From the NCBI RefSeq assembly GCF_040049295.1, contig NZ_JBDZDQ010000002.1:124001-188000 (forward strand): a stretch of 64,000 bases of DNA, given 5' to 3'. The translations under genes were made by a program, and so were the position numbers. The notes beneath the pieces were generated by a model, which worked only from the letters and a program-made list of their open reading frames with translations, ran no database searches and was not told the origin of the DNA. Positions 18,448-29,400 of this stretch are shown in pieces. The DNA is from Sphingomonas sp. KR3-1. GTDB lineage: Bacteria > Pseudomonadota > Alphaproteobacteria > Sphingomonadales > Sphingomonadaceae. Each line of letters opens with the position of its first letter. Within the stretch, counting starts at the first letter, position 1.

Positions 18448-19973
18448 TGCGCCGCGCCCATCGCGACGGCGCGGCGCGGGCGCGGGGTCAGCCAGATGAT
18501 CATCGCTGCGCCTGCAAAGACGAAGGCCGAGAGCAGGAAGATGTGGCTCGTCGCCAGCGCAAAGGCTTCCTTGTCGACCAGCTGGGCGACCACGCTGCGC
18601 GCCTGATCGAGCGAGAAGCCCTGCGCGGCCAGCGCGTTCACCGTGCCGTCGCTGTTGAGCTTCGAGGCGAGCTCGCTGCGCGCGACGCGGGCGCTGTCGT
18701 CCCAGGCCGTGGTCGAGATCGAGGTGGCGATCGCGCCGGCCATCGTTCGCAGGAAGCTCATCACGCCGGCGGCCGAGGCCGTCTCCTCCGGCCGGACCGA
18801 GCCGAGCGCCAGCGTGGTCAGCGGGATGAAGAAGAACGGCATGCCGATGCCCTGGAGCATCTGCGGGAAGGCGAGGCTCCAGAAATCGGCCTGGCTGTTC
18901 CAGTGGACACGCAGCAGCGAGGTCATGCCGAGCCAGAGGATGCCGAAGCAGACCAAGGCGCGCGGATCGACCTTGCTGGTCAGCTTGGCGACGATCGGCG
19001 ACATGATCACCGCCGCGACGCCGGTGAAGGCGGTGGCATAGCCGGCATAGGTCGCGGTGTAGCCCATGCTTGTCTGCAGCCATTGCGGGATGATCACTGC
19101 CGACGAGAAGAAGGTGCCGAAGGCGAAGGCGAGCGATAGCACCGCGACGGTGAAACCGCGGTGGCGGAACACGCGCAGGTCGACGATCGGCTGGTCCTCG
19201 GTGCCTTCCCAGGCGAGGAAGACCAGGAAGCCGATCAGCGCGATCACGCCGAGCATCACGATCGTCGTATCGTTGAACCAGTCATGCTCGCGGCCGAGGT
19301 CGAGCATGATCTGCAAGGCGCCGATCCACAGCAGCATCAGCATCAGGCCGACCCGGTCGACACGCAGCTTGCTCGTCGGCGTCTCGACCCGCGAGAGCAG
19401 GCGCATGCCGCCGAACGCACAGAGCGCGGCGACGGGGATGTTGATGAAGAAGATCCAGTGCCACGACCAGCTGTCCGAGATCGTTCCGCCGAGGATCGGG
19501 CCGAGAATCGGCGCGACGACGGTGGTCATCGACCAGACGCCCATCGCCTGGGCGCGCTGCTCGGGCTTGAAGATGCGCATCAGCAGCGTCTGCGAGAGCG
19601 GCATCAGCGGGCCGCCGCACAGCCCCTGGCCGATGCGGCAGGCGACGAGCATGCCGAGCGAGGTCGACAGGCCGCACAGCACCGAGAAGACGCCGAAGCC
19701 GATCATCCCGAAGGTGAAGGTGCGCACCGTGCCAAAGCGCCCGGCGAGCCAGCCGGTGAGCGGCACGCACACCGCCTCTGCCACGGCATAGGAGGTGATG
19801 ATCCACGTCCCCTGGCTGCCCGAGATGCCCAGGCTGCCGGCGATGTGCGGGACCGAGACGTTGGCGATGGTGGTGTCGAGCACCACCATGAAGTTGGTGA
19901 GCGCGAGCACCGCGCCCGCGAGGATCAGCGAGATGCCCTTGAGGGGCGTCGCCGTCTCGGCCTTGCCGTCCAT
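18444..19973 (-). CDS. emrB: DHA2-family MFS drug efflux transporter (EmrB type)
   Basis: 509 residues, about 14 hydrophobic segments. FMVVLDTTIANVSVPHIAGSLGIS and QGTWIITSYAVAEAVCVPLTGWLAGRFGTVRTF are the signature of the 14-segment EmrB/QacA exporters. It should be the inner-membrane pump of a tripartite system with the EmrA-like adaptor 10 nt upstream and the NodT/TolC-like channel before that. The operon is divergent from a TetR repressor. If the adaptor is really truncated, this pump may not work in tripartite form. Confidence 0.92.
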   Translation of the reverse strand: MDGKAETATPLKGISLILAGAVLALTNFMVVLDTTIANVSVPHIAGSLGISGSQGTWIITSYAVAEAVCVPLTGWLAGRFGTVRTFTFGMIGFGVFSVLCGLSTSLGMLVACRIGQGLCGGPLMPLSQTLLMRIFKPEQRAQAMGVWSMTTVVAPILGPILGGTISDSWSWHWIFFINIPVAALCAFGGMRLLSRVETPTSKLRVDRVGLMLMLLWIGALQIMLDLGREHDWFNDTTIVMLGVIALIGFLVFLAWEGTEDQPIVDLRVFRHRGFTVAVLSLAFAFGTFFSSAVIIPQWLQTSMGYTATYAGYATAFTGVAAVIMSPIVAKLTSKVDPRALVCFGILWLGMTSLLRVHWNSQADFWSLAFPQMLQGIGMPFFFIPLTTLALGSVRPEETASAAGVMSFLRTMAGAIATSISTTAWDDSARVARSELASKLNSDGTVNALAAQGFSLDQARSVVAQLVDKEAFALATSHIFLLSAFVFAGAAMIIWLTPRPRRAVAMGAAH

Positions 19974-19983
19974 CGATCCGTCC

Positions 19984-21129
19984 TCAGTTCTTCGAGATGT
20001 CGATCTCGGCGTCCATCGACAGGCCCACGCGCAGCGGGTGCGCCTGGAGTTCCTTCGGATCGAGTGCGACGCGGACGGGCAGGCGCTGGACCACCTTGAT
20101 CCAGTTGCCCGTGGCGTTCTGCGCCGGGATCAGCGCGAAGGAGGAGCCGGTGCCGCCCGACAGGCCGACGACCTTGCCGTGATATTCGACATTGCCGCCA
20201 TAGAGATCGGACTTGAGCGTGACCGGCTAGCCGACCTGCACCTTGGTGAGCTGGCCTTCCTTGAAGTTCGCATCGACATAGAGCTGGCCGACGGGGACGA
20301 TCAGCATCAGCTGCGCGCCCGGGGCGACGCGCTGGCCGACCTGGACGGCGCGGCGCGTGACCACGCCGTCGATCGGTGCGCGGATCACGGTGCGCTCGAG
20401 GTCGAGCCGGGCCTGGGCGACCTTGGCCTGGGCGGCCAGCACTTCGGGCGCGGAATTGGCATTGGTGCCGCTGATCAGCGCGTTGTTCGCCGCGAGCTGG
20501 CCGCTGGCCGCGCCCTTGGTCGAGTTGGCCTGGGCGATGCCGGCGCGCGCGAGCTCGAGATTGGCCTTGGCCGAGGAGAAGGCATTGGTCGCCGAGGTCA
20601 GCTCCTCGCCCGACACCGCGCCATTGGGGGCGAGGCGCTGGCGCCGGGCGAGGTCCACCCGCGCCTTCTCGTAATCCGCCTCGGCGGCGGCGAGCTGGGC
20701 ACGGGCTCGGGAAATATCGGCACCGCGCGCCTCGACCTGCGCGGCGAGCGCGGCGCTGGTCGCCGAGGCCTGGCCGAACTGGCGGCGGGCCTTGGAGAGT
20801 TCGGCCTCGGCCTGGGCGAGCGCGATCCTGGCGTCGCTGTCGTCGAGCTGGACGAGCACGTCGCCCTTCTTGACCGTCGCGGTATCGGCGACGGCGACAC
20901 CGGCGACCTGGGCGGCGATCATCGGAGTGACGCTGGCGGTGTCGGCGCCGACATAGGCGTTGTCGGTGCTGATATAGTGGCTGCCGATCAGCGTGTACCA
21001 GGCGCCGTAGCCGACGCCCGCCACCAGCACCACGCCGGCGATGCCGGTGAGCAGGCGCTTGCGCAGGCTGGGCTTGGCGGGCGCTTCCTCGGCGTTCGCG
21101 ACATGGATCTGGGGTTCGGCATCAGCCAT
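19984..21129 (-). pseudogene. emrA: EmrA/HlyD-family adaptor interrupted by an in-frame amber codon
   Basis: The frame from the ATG (21127-21129) encodes an EmrA-like membrane-fusion protein: one membrane segment (LLTGIAGVVLVAGVGYGAWYTLIG), the lipoyl half-motifs ISTDNAYVGADTASVTPMIAAQVAGVAVADTATVKKGDVLVQLDD, a long coiled coil, then APIDGVVTRRAVQVGQRVAPGAQLMLIVP. Codon 301 is TAG (20227-20229). The same frame then continues with family-like sequence (PVTLKSDLYGGNVEYHG ... IKVVQRLPVRVAL ... RVGLSMDAEIDI) to a TGA at 19984. The family normally has Gln in VGQPV, so a single CAG-to-TAG change explains it. The last 80 residues of the beta-barrel and membrane-proximal domain are lost unless the codon is read through. 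The start overlaps the tolC-like stop by 8 nt. Confidence 0.85.
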
Positions 21130-22594
21130 GGGTCGGGTCCTTGCGAGCGGCATCGGCCGCAGTGTTGGTATCGGTGAAGCCGCCGCCGAGCGCGCGGACG
21201 AGCTGGACGTCGAGCGTGAAGGCGCGCGCCTCGAGATCCGCGACGATCTGGCGGTTGAGCAGCACGCTCTGCTCTGCGCTCAGCACGTTCAGGAAGGTCG
21301 ACAGTCCGCCCTCGTAGCGCAGCTTGGCGACCGCATAGGCGGCCTCGGAATCGGCGAGCGCCTGGCGGCTCTCGGAGAGGCGGGTGACCAGCGCGCTCTT
21401 GCTGGTCACCGCATCGGCGACTTCGCGGAAGGCGGTGGTGACGGCCGAGTCATAGTTGGCGACGGCCTGGTCGTAGCCGGCGCGGGCGCCCTTGTACTGG
21501 CCCGCCAGCGCGCCGCCCTCGAAGATCGGCAGGCTCACCGCCGGGCCGGCGGAGCCGAAGGTCGAGCCGCTCTTGAACAGATTGTCGATGCCGAGCGCCT
21601 GGAAGCCGATCAGCGCGCTGATGTTGACCGAGGGATAGAAGGCGGCGCGAGCCACCTTGATCCGGCTGGCTGCGGCCTCGACCCGGGCGCGGGCGGCGGC
21701 GATGTCGGGCCGGCGGCCGATCAGGTCGGTGGTCACGCCGGCGGGCAGGCCGTGCACCTGGGCGGGGCCGGCGGGGAGGGCGATCGCCAGGCCGCGGTCC
21801 GGGCCCTTGCCGAGCAGCGCCGCGATGCGGTTGCGGGTGAGGCCGATCGCCTCGTCGGTGGCGGCGAGATCGGCACGCGCGGCGGGGACGGCGGCATCGG
21901 CCTGCTTGAGTTCGGCGCGGGTATCGAGGCCGTTGGTGACGCGGTCGCTGACCAGCTTCTGCGTGCTGCTGCGCAGCTCCAGCGCCCGCGCCTGGACCGT
22001 GCGTTGCGCGGCGAGGCGGGCGAGATCGGCATAGGCACCGGCGATGTTGGTCGAGAGGACAAGGCGCGACTGGTCGAGCTCGATCCGTGCGGCCTCGGCA
22101 TCCGAGGTCGCGGCGGCGAGCGATGCGCGGTTCTTGCCCCAGAGATCGAGATCGAAGCTGAGGTTGGCGGCGACCTGGCCGCTGTCGTTCCAGCCCTGCG
22201 GCACGAAGGCGGCGGGGATGCCGTTGTTGTAGCTCTGCTTGGCTTCGGTGGCGCTGGCCTTGGCGCCGACCGAGGGGAGCAGGGCGGCGCCGGCCTGCTG
22301 GGCATAGCCCTGGGCCGAGCGCAGCCGCGCGGCGGCGGCGGCGAGATCGGGGGAGTCGGCCAGGCCTTCGGCGATCAGCGCATTGAGCTGCGGGTCGCCA
22401 TAGGCGCTCCACCAGTCGCTGGCGGGCCAGTTCGCGGCATCGGCGCGGGCGCCGAGCGACTGGTCCGCGGCATAGCTGGTCGCCGCGCGCACTTCGGGGC
22501 GTGCACCAAGCTCGGGCACCGGCGCGCAGGCGGAAAGCAGCGCGGTCCCGGCGGTCGCGGCGAGCAGGAAGGGACGAAGAGAGAATCGAGTCAT
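21122..22594 (-). CDS. NodT/TolC-family outer-membrane efflux lipoprotein
   Basis: 490 residues. The N-terminus TAGTALLSAC is a lipobox (Cys23). Two outer-membrane efflux repeats follow: WWSAYGDPQLNALIAEGLADSPDLAAAAARLRSAQGYA in the first and YEGGLSTFLNVLSAEQSVLLNRQI in the second, as in OprM/NodT. It gives the drug exporter its outer-membrane exit duct. It is the first gene of the operon and lies under two TetR-type operators. Confidence 0.93.
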   Translation of the reverse strand: MTRFSLRPFLLAATAGTALLSACAPVPELGARPEVRAATSYAADQSLGARADAANWPASDWWSAYGDPQLNALIAEGLADSPDLAAAAARLRSAQGYAQQAGAALLPSVGAKASATEAKQSYNNGIPAAFVPQGWNDSGQVAANLSFDLDLWGKNRASLAAATSDAEAARIELDQSRLVLSTNIAGAYADLARLAAQRTVQARALELRSSTQKLVSDRVTNGLDTRAELKQADAAVPAARADLAATDEAIGLTRNRIAALLGKGPDRGLAIALPAGPAQVHGLPAGVTTDLIGRRPDIAAARARVEAAASRIKVARAAFYPSVNISALIGFQALGIDNLFKSGSTFGSAGPAVSLPIFEGGALAGQYKGARAGYDQAVANYDSAVTTAFREVADAVTSKSALVTRLSESRQALADSEAAYAVAKLRYEGGLSTFLNVLSAEQSVLLNRQIVADLEARAFTLDVQLVRALGGGFTDTNTAADAARKDPTHG

Positions 22595-22603
22595 GATTTA
22601 AAT

Positions 22604-22623
22604 ACCGTACTGTCTGGTACGGT
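22604..22623. promoter_or_regulatory. TetR-type operator 1
   Basis: The inverted repeat ACCGTAC-N6-GTACGGT is perfect over 7-nt arms. It lies 10 nt upstream of the tolC-like ATG, so binding would block that operon. Confidence 0.8.
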
Positions 22624-22649
22624 GCGGCAGATGGGCTCGGGCCTGCATC

Positions 22650-22682
22650 TTGTCAAGCGAAAATCGTACCCTATAGTACGGT
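22650..22682. promoter_or_regulatory. TetR-type operator 2 with the tetR promoter
   Basis: ATCGTAC-N6-GTACGGT (22663-22682) repeats operator 1 with the same spacing. A candidate tetR promoter overlaps it: TTGTCA at 22650-22655 and TATAGT at 22672-22677, 16 nt apart. The near-palindromic CTTGTCAAG also gives TTGACA on the minus strand (22651-22656) as a possible -35 for the efflux operon, so both promoters may share these bases. The expected tetR start of transcription falls at about its ATG. Confidence 0.65.
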
Positions 22683-22683
22683 A

Positions 22684-23313
22684 ATGGAGAAAAACCTCGA
22701 GAAGGCGCCCGGCAGGCGCGAGGCACGCAAGCAGGAGCGGCGCGAGGCGATCCTCGCGATCGCCCAGCGCGTGTTCCTCGATCAGGGCTATTCGGCAGCA
22801 TCGATGTCGGCGATCTCGGCCGAGCTCGGCGGGTCCAAGGGCACGTTGTGGAGCTATTTCCCCTCGAAGGAGGAGCTGTTCGCGGCGGTGCTGGACGATG
22901 CGACGATCGAATATCGCCGCCGGCTCGCCGATCTGCTCCAGCCCGGCGAGGACGTGCGCACCGCGATCCTGAAATTCTGCACCAGCTTCCTCGCCAAGAT
23001 CACTTCGGCGGACGGGATCCGGCTCCATCGGCTGGTCGCGGCCGAAGTCGCGCGCTTTCCCGAAGTCGGCGAAATCTTCTTCCGCCGTGCGCCGCTGCCG
23101 ACCCAACAGCTGCTGTGCGGCTTTTTCGAGCGCGAGATGGCAGCGGGCAATCTGCGTCGCGACGACCCGCTGTTCGCCGCGCGCGTGCTCGCCAGCCTGT
23201 GTACCGGCGTCCAGCAACGGATGCTGTGGGGGCTGACGATGACCGACGCCGAACGCGACCATGAGGCGGAACTGATCACCGACGTCTTCCTGCGCGCCTT
23301 CGCGCCCGAATAA
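22684..23313 (+). CDS. TetR-family repressor of the efflux operon
   Basis: 209 residues. The N-terminal DNA-binding domain reads ILAIAQRVFLDQGYSAASMSAISAELGGSKGTLWSYFPSKEELF (about residues 22-65), typical of TetR/AcrR. The C-terminal half is the helical ligand domain and resembles AcrR-type regulators with a TetR_C_7-like region. There is no ribosome site before the ATG, and the promoter predicts a leaderless mRNA. Two operators of the same half-site lie between it and the divergent pump operon, so it almost certainly represses both. The inducer is unknown. Confidence 0.92.
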   Translation: MEKNLEKAPGRREARKQERREAILAIAQRVFLDQGYSAASMSAISAELGGSKGTLWSYFPSKEELFAAVLDDATIEYRRRLADLLQPGEDVRTAILKFCTSFLAKITSADGIRLHRLVAAEVARFPEVGEIFFRRAPLPTQQLLCGFFEREMAAGNLRRDDPLFAARVLASLCTGVQQRMLWGLTMTDAERDHEAELITDVFLRAFAPE

Positions 23314-23492
23314 GCGCCCCTTCCCAGCGGCTTGTCTCGAAACGGGATACGGCCCGCTCTGCGACATCCATCCAAAATGGTGAGACACTGGTTCAACGGC
23401 GATCGGGACAAGCTGGCCTAAGGAATTCCCAATGTCTGTCGTGTGTCCGCGAGTCGGAGACGCGTGTTCAATGGGGTTCGGGGGCTTTCAGA

Positions 23493-26400
23493 ATGATCGA
23501 TCGTGGCAATGGTGCGCGTGCGTCCAAGTCGGTTTCGGTGCGCGTGGGTCGTGAGGCGCTGCTGCGCAAGGCACTGCTCGGCTCGACCGCGCTGATCGGC
23601 GTCACGCTGGCGACGCCGGCGCTGGCCCAATCGACCAGCCCCGCGGGCGGCGGCACGATCTCGGGCTCGGGCACCTATGCCAACAACACCGCAACCGGCG
23701 GCGGTGTCGCCGTGACGAACACGCAGAGCTCCGGCATCACCATGGCCGGCGTCACGATCGCGAACACCGGCGGTGGCGCGGTGGATGCCTATCAGCAGGC
23801 CTCCGCCAATGGCCAGAGCGCGGTCCTCTACACCACGGGCACCAACACGCTTTCGACCACCCAGAGCAACGCCAATGCGTTGTCCATGTTCGCGTCGAAC
23901 GGCAACCTGACCTGGGCGATCGGGCAGAACGACACGAGCTCGGTGACCGATCTCACCGGCAGCTATGGCGCTAACTTTATCGCCAACGGCTTCATCAACG
24001 TGGTCGATTTCGGCACCGTATCGAGCCTGCGCAACATCACCGCCAACGGCAGCGCCGTAACCGGCATCTATGCCAACTCGACCGGCTCGCTGGTATCCCT
24101 GTCGCTGAAGGCGCCGACGATCACCGGCTTCGCCACCGGCATCTATGCGAGCGGCAATACGGGCGCAGTCGTCACCACGACTGGCGGCACGATCAACGCG
24201 ACCGGCACCGGCATCTCCGTCGCCGGCGCGGGCGTCAATGTCGATTCGCAGTCGGCGATCACCGCGCCGATCGGCATCGATGCGGCCAGCACCGACGGCG
24301 CCACCATCACCACCAGCGGCGCGGGCACGATCAACGGGGGCAATTACGGCATCCGCTCGGTCGTTTCGGCGGGTACCAGCCCTACCGTGATCACTGTCGG
24401 TGCTGCAATCGGCGGCTCGACCGCCCCGACGACGGGCGTGGACGCCCGCGCCAACGGCACCTCGACGGGCACGGTCAGCATCACCAACACCGCGGCGATC
24501 ACCGCCACGGGCAATGCGATCTACACCAGCAGCAACGCTACCAGCGGCAACGTGCTGAACCTCAACGCCAACGTCACCGGCAACGGGCTGGCCGCGGTGC
24601 AGGCGGTCGGCCAGGGCTACACGATCAATGTCGGCGCCGCCGCGACGGTGACCTCCGGCACCAATAACGGCCGCACGATCCTGGTGCAGTCGGGTGACGC
24701 CACGCTCGTCAATGCGGGCACGATCTCCAATACCAGTGCCACCGGCAACTCGGCGGTCCAGTTCGGCCAGGCCGGCACCGTGACCAACACCGGCACCATC
24801 TCGACGGTGGGCAGCACGATCGCCGTGAGCGCTGGTACCGGGCTTACCCTCACCAATTCGGGGACGATCGCGGCCGGCGGCACCGGCATCTATGCGGGTG
24901 GCACCGGCAACGTCTCGATCACCAACCTGTCGGGCGGCTCGATCACCGGCAATGGCGGCGGCGGCGGCGCGGCGGCGATCGCATTGTTCAACAGCGGCGG
25001 CGGCACCAACACGCTCGACCTGCGCGCGGGATCGACCACCGGTGGGGTGACCTCGATCGCCGGCGGCGCCACCACGGTGACGCTCGCGGGCACGATGACC
25101 GGCAATTACAACGCCGGCAGCAGCACCGGCGTGAACACCTTCACGCTGGCCGCGGGCGGATCGATGCAGGGCGCCAGCTTCGGCTCCGCCAACGACGTCT
25201 TCAACTGGAACGGCGGCACGATCGCAGGGGCGCTCAATGCCGGCGCTGGCACTCAGGACAGGCTGAACGTTGCGCTGGGCGCCGGCAATTCGGCGACGCT
25301 GGGCAGCTATAGCGGTTTTGAGCAGATGTACCTCGCCAGCGGCCATCTGACCGTTGGAAGCATCATCGACGGCTATTACTGGACGATCAATGGCGGCACG
25401 CTGACGCTGGACGGCAATTACTCTACGAGCGACGCTGCATCCGTCGCGGTGGTGAATGCTGGCGGCACCTTCGAACTGGCGACCGGGCGCACGATGACCA
25501 GGGTCAATGCCGTCACCATGGGCGGCAGCACCATCATCAACCATGGCAGCTGGACCGGCTATAACTATGGTGGCGGTACGACCGTCTATGACGGGCCGAT
25601 CACTTCGAACAGCGGCTTGACCCTGACCAACGACGGCACGCTGCAGAGCGCCGACCTGGACTATTCAACCGGCGTAAACCTGCGTGCCGGCACCAACAGC
25701 ATCACCAATAGCGGCCTGATCGCCGGCGGCGCGGCGGGGACAACGCGGATCACCACGGGCATCCGCCTGGAAAACCCCACTAGCACCAGCATTACCAATC
25801 TGGCCGGCGGCACGATCCGCGGCGCGATCGGCATCGAGAGCTCCGGTCTTTATGGGTTCTCGCTGACCAATGCCGGCACGATTTCGGGCACCAGCTATGG
25901 CATCCGGACCGGCAGCACCGTTGCCGGGGCCGCCACCACCATCACCTCCACCGGCACGATCACCGGTGGGACGGGATCGATCCTGCTCGCCGCCGCGGGC
26001 GCGCAGACGGTGAACCTCAACGCCGGATCGACCACCACGGGCACCATCTTCGGCAGTGGCACCGGCGCACGCACCGTCACGCTCACCGGCCTGCTGACCG
26101 GCGGCTATGACGCGACGGGCGGGGCCAACACCGCGGTCGACAACTTCACGCTGGCCGCGACCGGCAACGTCACCGGCGCGATCGCGCTCGGCGACGGCAA
26201 CGACACCTTCACCTACCAGGGCGGCACGCTCGGCAGCACGGTCGACGGCGGCGCGGGCTCGGACGTCTTCGCGGTGGACCTCGGTTCGACGACCAACAAG
26301 ACGCTCGATCTCACCACCCTCTCTTCCACCCTCAGCAATTTCGAGGCGTACAACCTCGTCACCGGCAACCTGACCCTCACCGGCAGCCGCAGCGGCGGCG

Positions 26401-29400
26401 CGGGCTGGACCGTGGCGGGCGGCAACGCGACGACGTTCATCCTCAACGGTTCGCTGACCAACATCGCGGGCACCGCCGTTACGCTGACCACGCCCGACCT
26501 GATGTTCGTCCAGTCGGGCGCGCAACTGAGCGCGACCGGCGACGTCATCTATTCGAGCGGCACCGGCAACAACATCCAGAACAGCGGCACGATCACCTCG
26601 GGCACCGGCGCCTCCTCGGCCATCGCGATCGGCAGCGGCACGGTCGATAACTATGGCACGATCACCTATGCCGCCGGCGGCTCGATCACGACGCAGGGCA
26701 ATGGCATCCTCGCCAGCACCAACCAGCTCTCGCTGGGCAACCACAGCGGCGCGACCCTGATCGGTCGCTGGGACGGCGCGCGCGCCAACAACGGCGCCTA
26801 CGTCGTCAATGACGGCCTGATCCGCGGCGATCGCTTCGCCGGCGTCGAGATCACCGGCACCAGCGTCGTCATGAACAACAACACCGGCCGTATCTACGGC
26901 GCGACTGGCGAAGGCGCGGGCCTGCTGATCAACAGCGGCGGGGTGCAGGTCACCAATGCCGGCCAGATCGTCGGCACCGGCACCGCGGGCATCTACAATG
27001 GCGGGGCCGGCCTGCTGGCCGTCAGCAACTCGGGCACGATCGCGGTCGGCACGCTCGATGGCTCGAACAACTATGTCACGGGCGGCAGCACTACCGCGAT
27101 CCGCAGTGGCAACGCCACCATCACCAATAGCGGCCTGATCGAAGGCCCGGCGGGCGGCATCATCACCAGCGGCGCGCTGACGCTGACCAACACCGGCACG
27201 ATCAACGGCTTCGGCATCGGCACGCCGAACTATGACGGCATCAATGTCGGCGGCGTCGCATCGATCCTCAATGCGGGCCTGATCTCGCAGTCGACCTACG
27301 CCGCGATCTACACCAATGGCGGCGGCACGGTGACCAACGCCGCGGGCGGCACGCTGGCTGGCGGCAATGGCGGCGCGGGCGGCGTTGCGGTCAGCCTCGG
27401 CGGCCTGGGCGGGACGTTCAACAATTACGGCACGGCGACCAGCGCGGGCGGCAATGGCGTGGCGACCGGCAGCAACGGCGGCACGATCAACCTGTTCGCC
27501 GGCTCGACCACCGGCAACATCACCGGCGGCAGCGGCAACGACGTGCTGGCGATCTACAACGGCCAGGTGAACGCCAGCGCGGTCACGCAGAACTACAACG
27601 ACGCGGTGACCGGCGCGGCCGGCACCGTGACGCTGCAGAACAGCGGCACGCTGGCGGCGGCGGCGTTCGGCGCGATCGACCTCGGCACGGGCAACGACAC
27701 GCTGCAGCTGCGCGGCAACGGCAGCGGCGCGCAGGCTGGCAGCTTCTCGCTCGCCACCTCGACCGGCGCGGAGACGATCACCAAGCTCGACGGCGGCACC
27801 TGGACGCTCACCGGCGCGGCGATCACGCCCGGAATCCGCATCAACGCCGGCAACGGCAACCCCTCGGGCACGCTGATCTTCAACGGCACCAGCGGCCTGA
27901 CCGGCACGGTCTATGTCAACGGCTCGCTGGTCGTCGCCAACACCGCCGGCGCATTCGGCACCGCTACGGTCCACATGGCCGATCCGACCGTGCAGTTCGC
28001 CGCTTCGGGCATCTATTCCAATCCGTTCGTGCTCGACGTGGGCCTGCCGCTGAACGGCGATCCGAGCGTCTTCAACAACACGTCCGGCGGCATGGTCTCG
28101 CTGACCGGCACGATCACCACCGGCAGCGGCACCAATGCAGCCGGCCAGACCATCGATGCGTCGCAGAGCGTGACCTTCTCCGGCGGCATCTTCAACGTGA
28201 CCAACACCGGCAACAGCTGGACCGGCGTTACCACGATCAACAGCGGCGCGACGCTGCAGGGCTCGACCAGCTCGATCTCGGGCAGCAGCATCGTCGACAA
28301 CGGCACGCTCGCCTATAACCAGTCGACCACCGGCACGGTGGCCAGCGTGATCTCGGGCACCGGCCAGCTGCAGGTCAGCGGCACCGGCATGGTCACGCTG
28401 ACCGGGTTCAATACCTACACGGGGCTCACCAGCATCAGCGGCACCGGCACGCGCCTGCAGATCGGCAATGGCATGGGCAGCGGCCGGATCGCCGGCACGA
28501 TCTCGGTCGGCTCGGGCTCGAGCGTGATCTTCTCGCGCAACGATGGCTACAACTTCGGCAGCCCGATCAACGGCGCCGGCGACGTCCAGGCGCTGGGCAC
28601 CCTGACGCTGGGCGGCGCGATCACCAGCACCGGCAACTTCTACATCGACTCGGCAACGGGCGGCACGGTAACGCTGAGCGGCTCGCGCAGCGGCGCAAAC
28701 GCCAGCGGCGTGACACTGGCCGGCTCGGGCAACACGCTCCGTGTCAGCGGTTCGGTCGCCGGCGGCCAGTATGTTGGCGTGCGCCTGGGCGGCACCAATG
28801 ACGGCGTCGACAATCTCAGCTCGATCACCAACACCGGCACCGGCGGCGATAGCGGCTATGGCGCTGCGATCGCCGTGGTCGCGACCAGCGGCACCTCGAC
28901 GATCAACAACGGCTCGGCGGGCAACTCGAACGCAACGATCAGCGGCCAGAATTCCGGCATCAACCATGTCGCCTCGGGCGGCGTCGTCGCCACCGGCGCA
29001 CTAACGGTCAACAATTACGGCCTGATCGCCGGCAACCTCTACAACGCGATCGAGAACCAGAGCGGCTCGGGCAACCTCTCGATCAACAACTACAGCACCG
29101 GCCGGATCGTCGGCCAGGGCAATGCCGGCGGCGGCAACGGCATCGGCATGGGCGGCGCGGGCACGCTCAGCCTCTCGAACGCCGGCCTGATCGTCGGCCG
29201 CTCGAACGGCATCGCGACCGCCAGCACGGTCAACATCACCAACAGCGGCACGATCGAGACCGGCACGCTCACGCTCGGCACCAGCGGCACGCTCATCGCC
29301 GGCGGCGGCAACGGCATCCAGGCCTTGGGCGGCACGATCACCAACCAGGCCGGCGGCGTGATCCAGGGCTCGTTCCTGTCCGGCAGCGGCGGTGACACCA

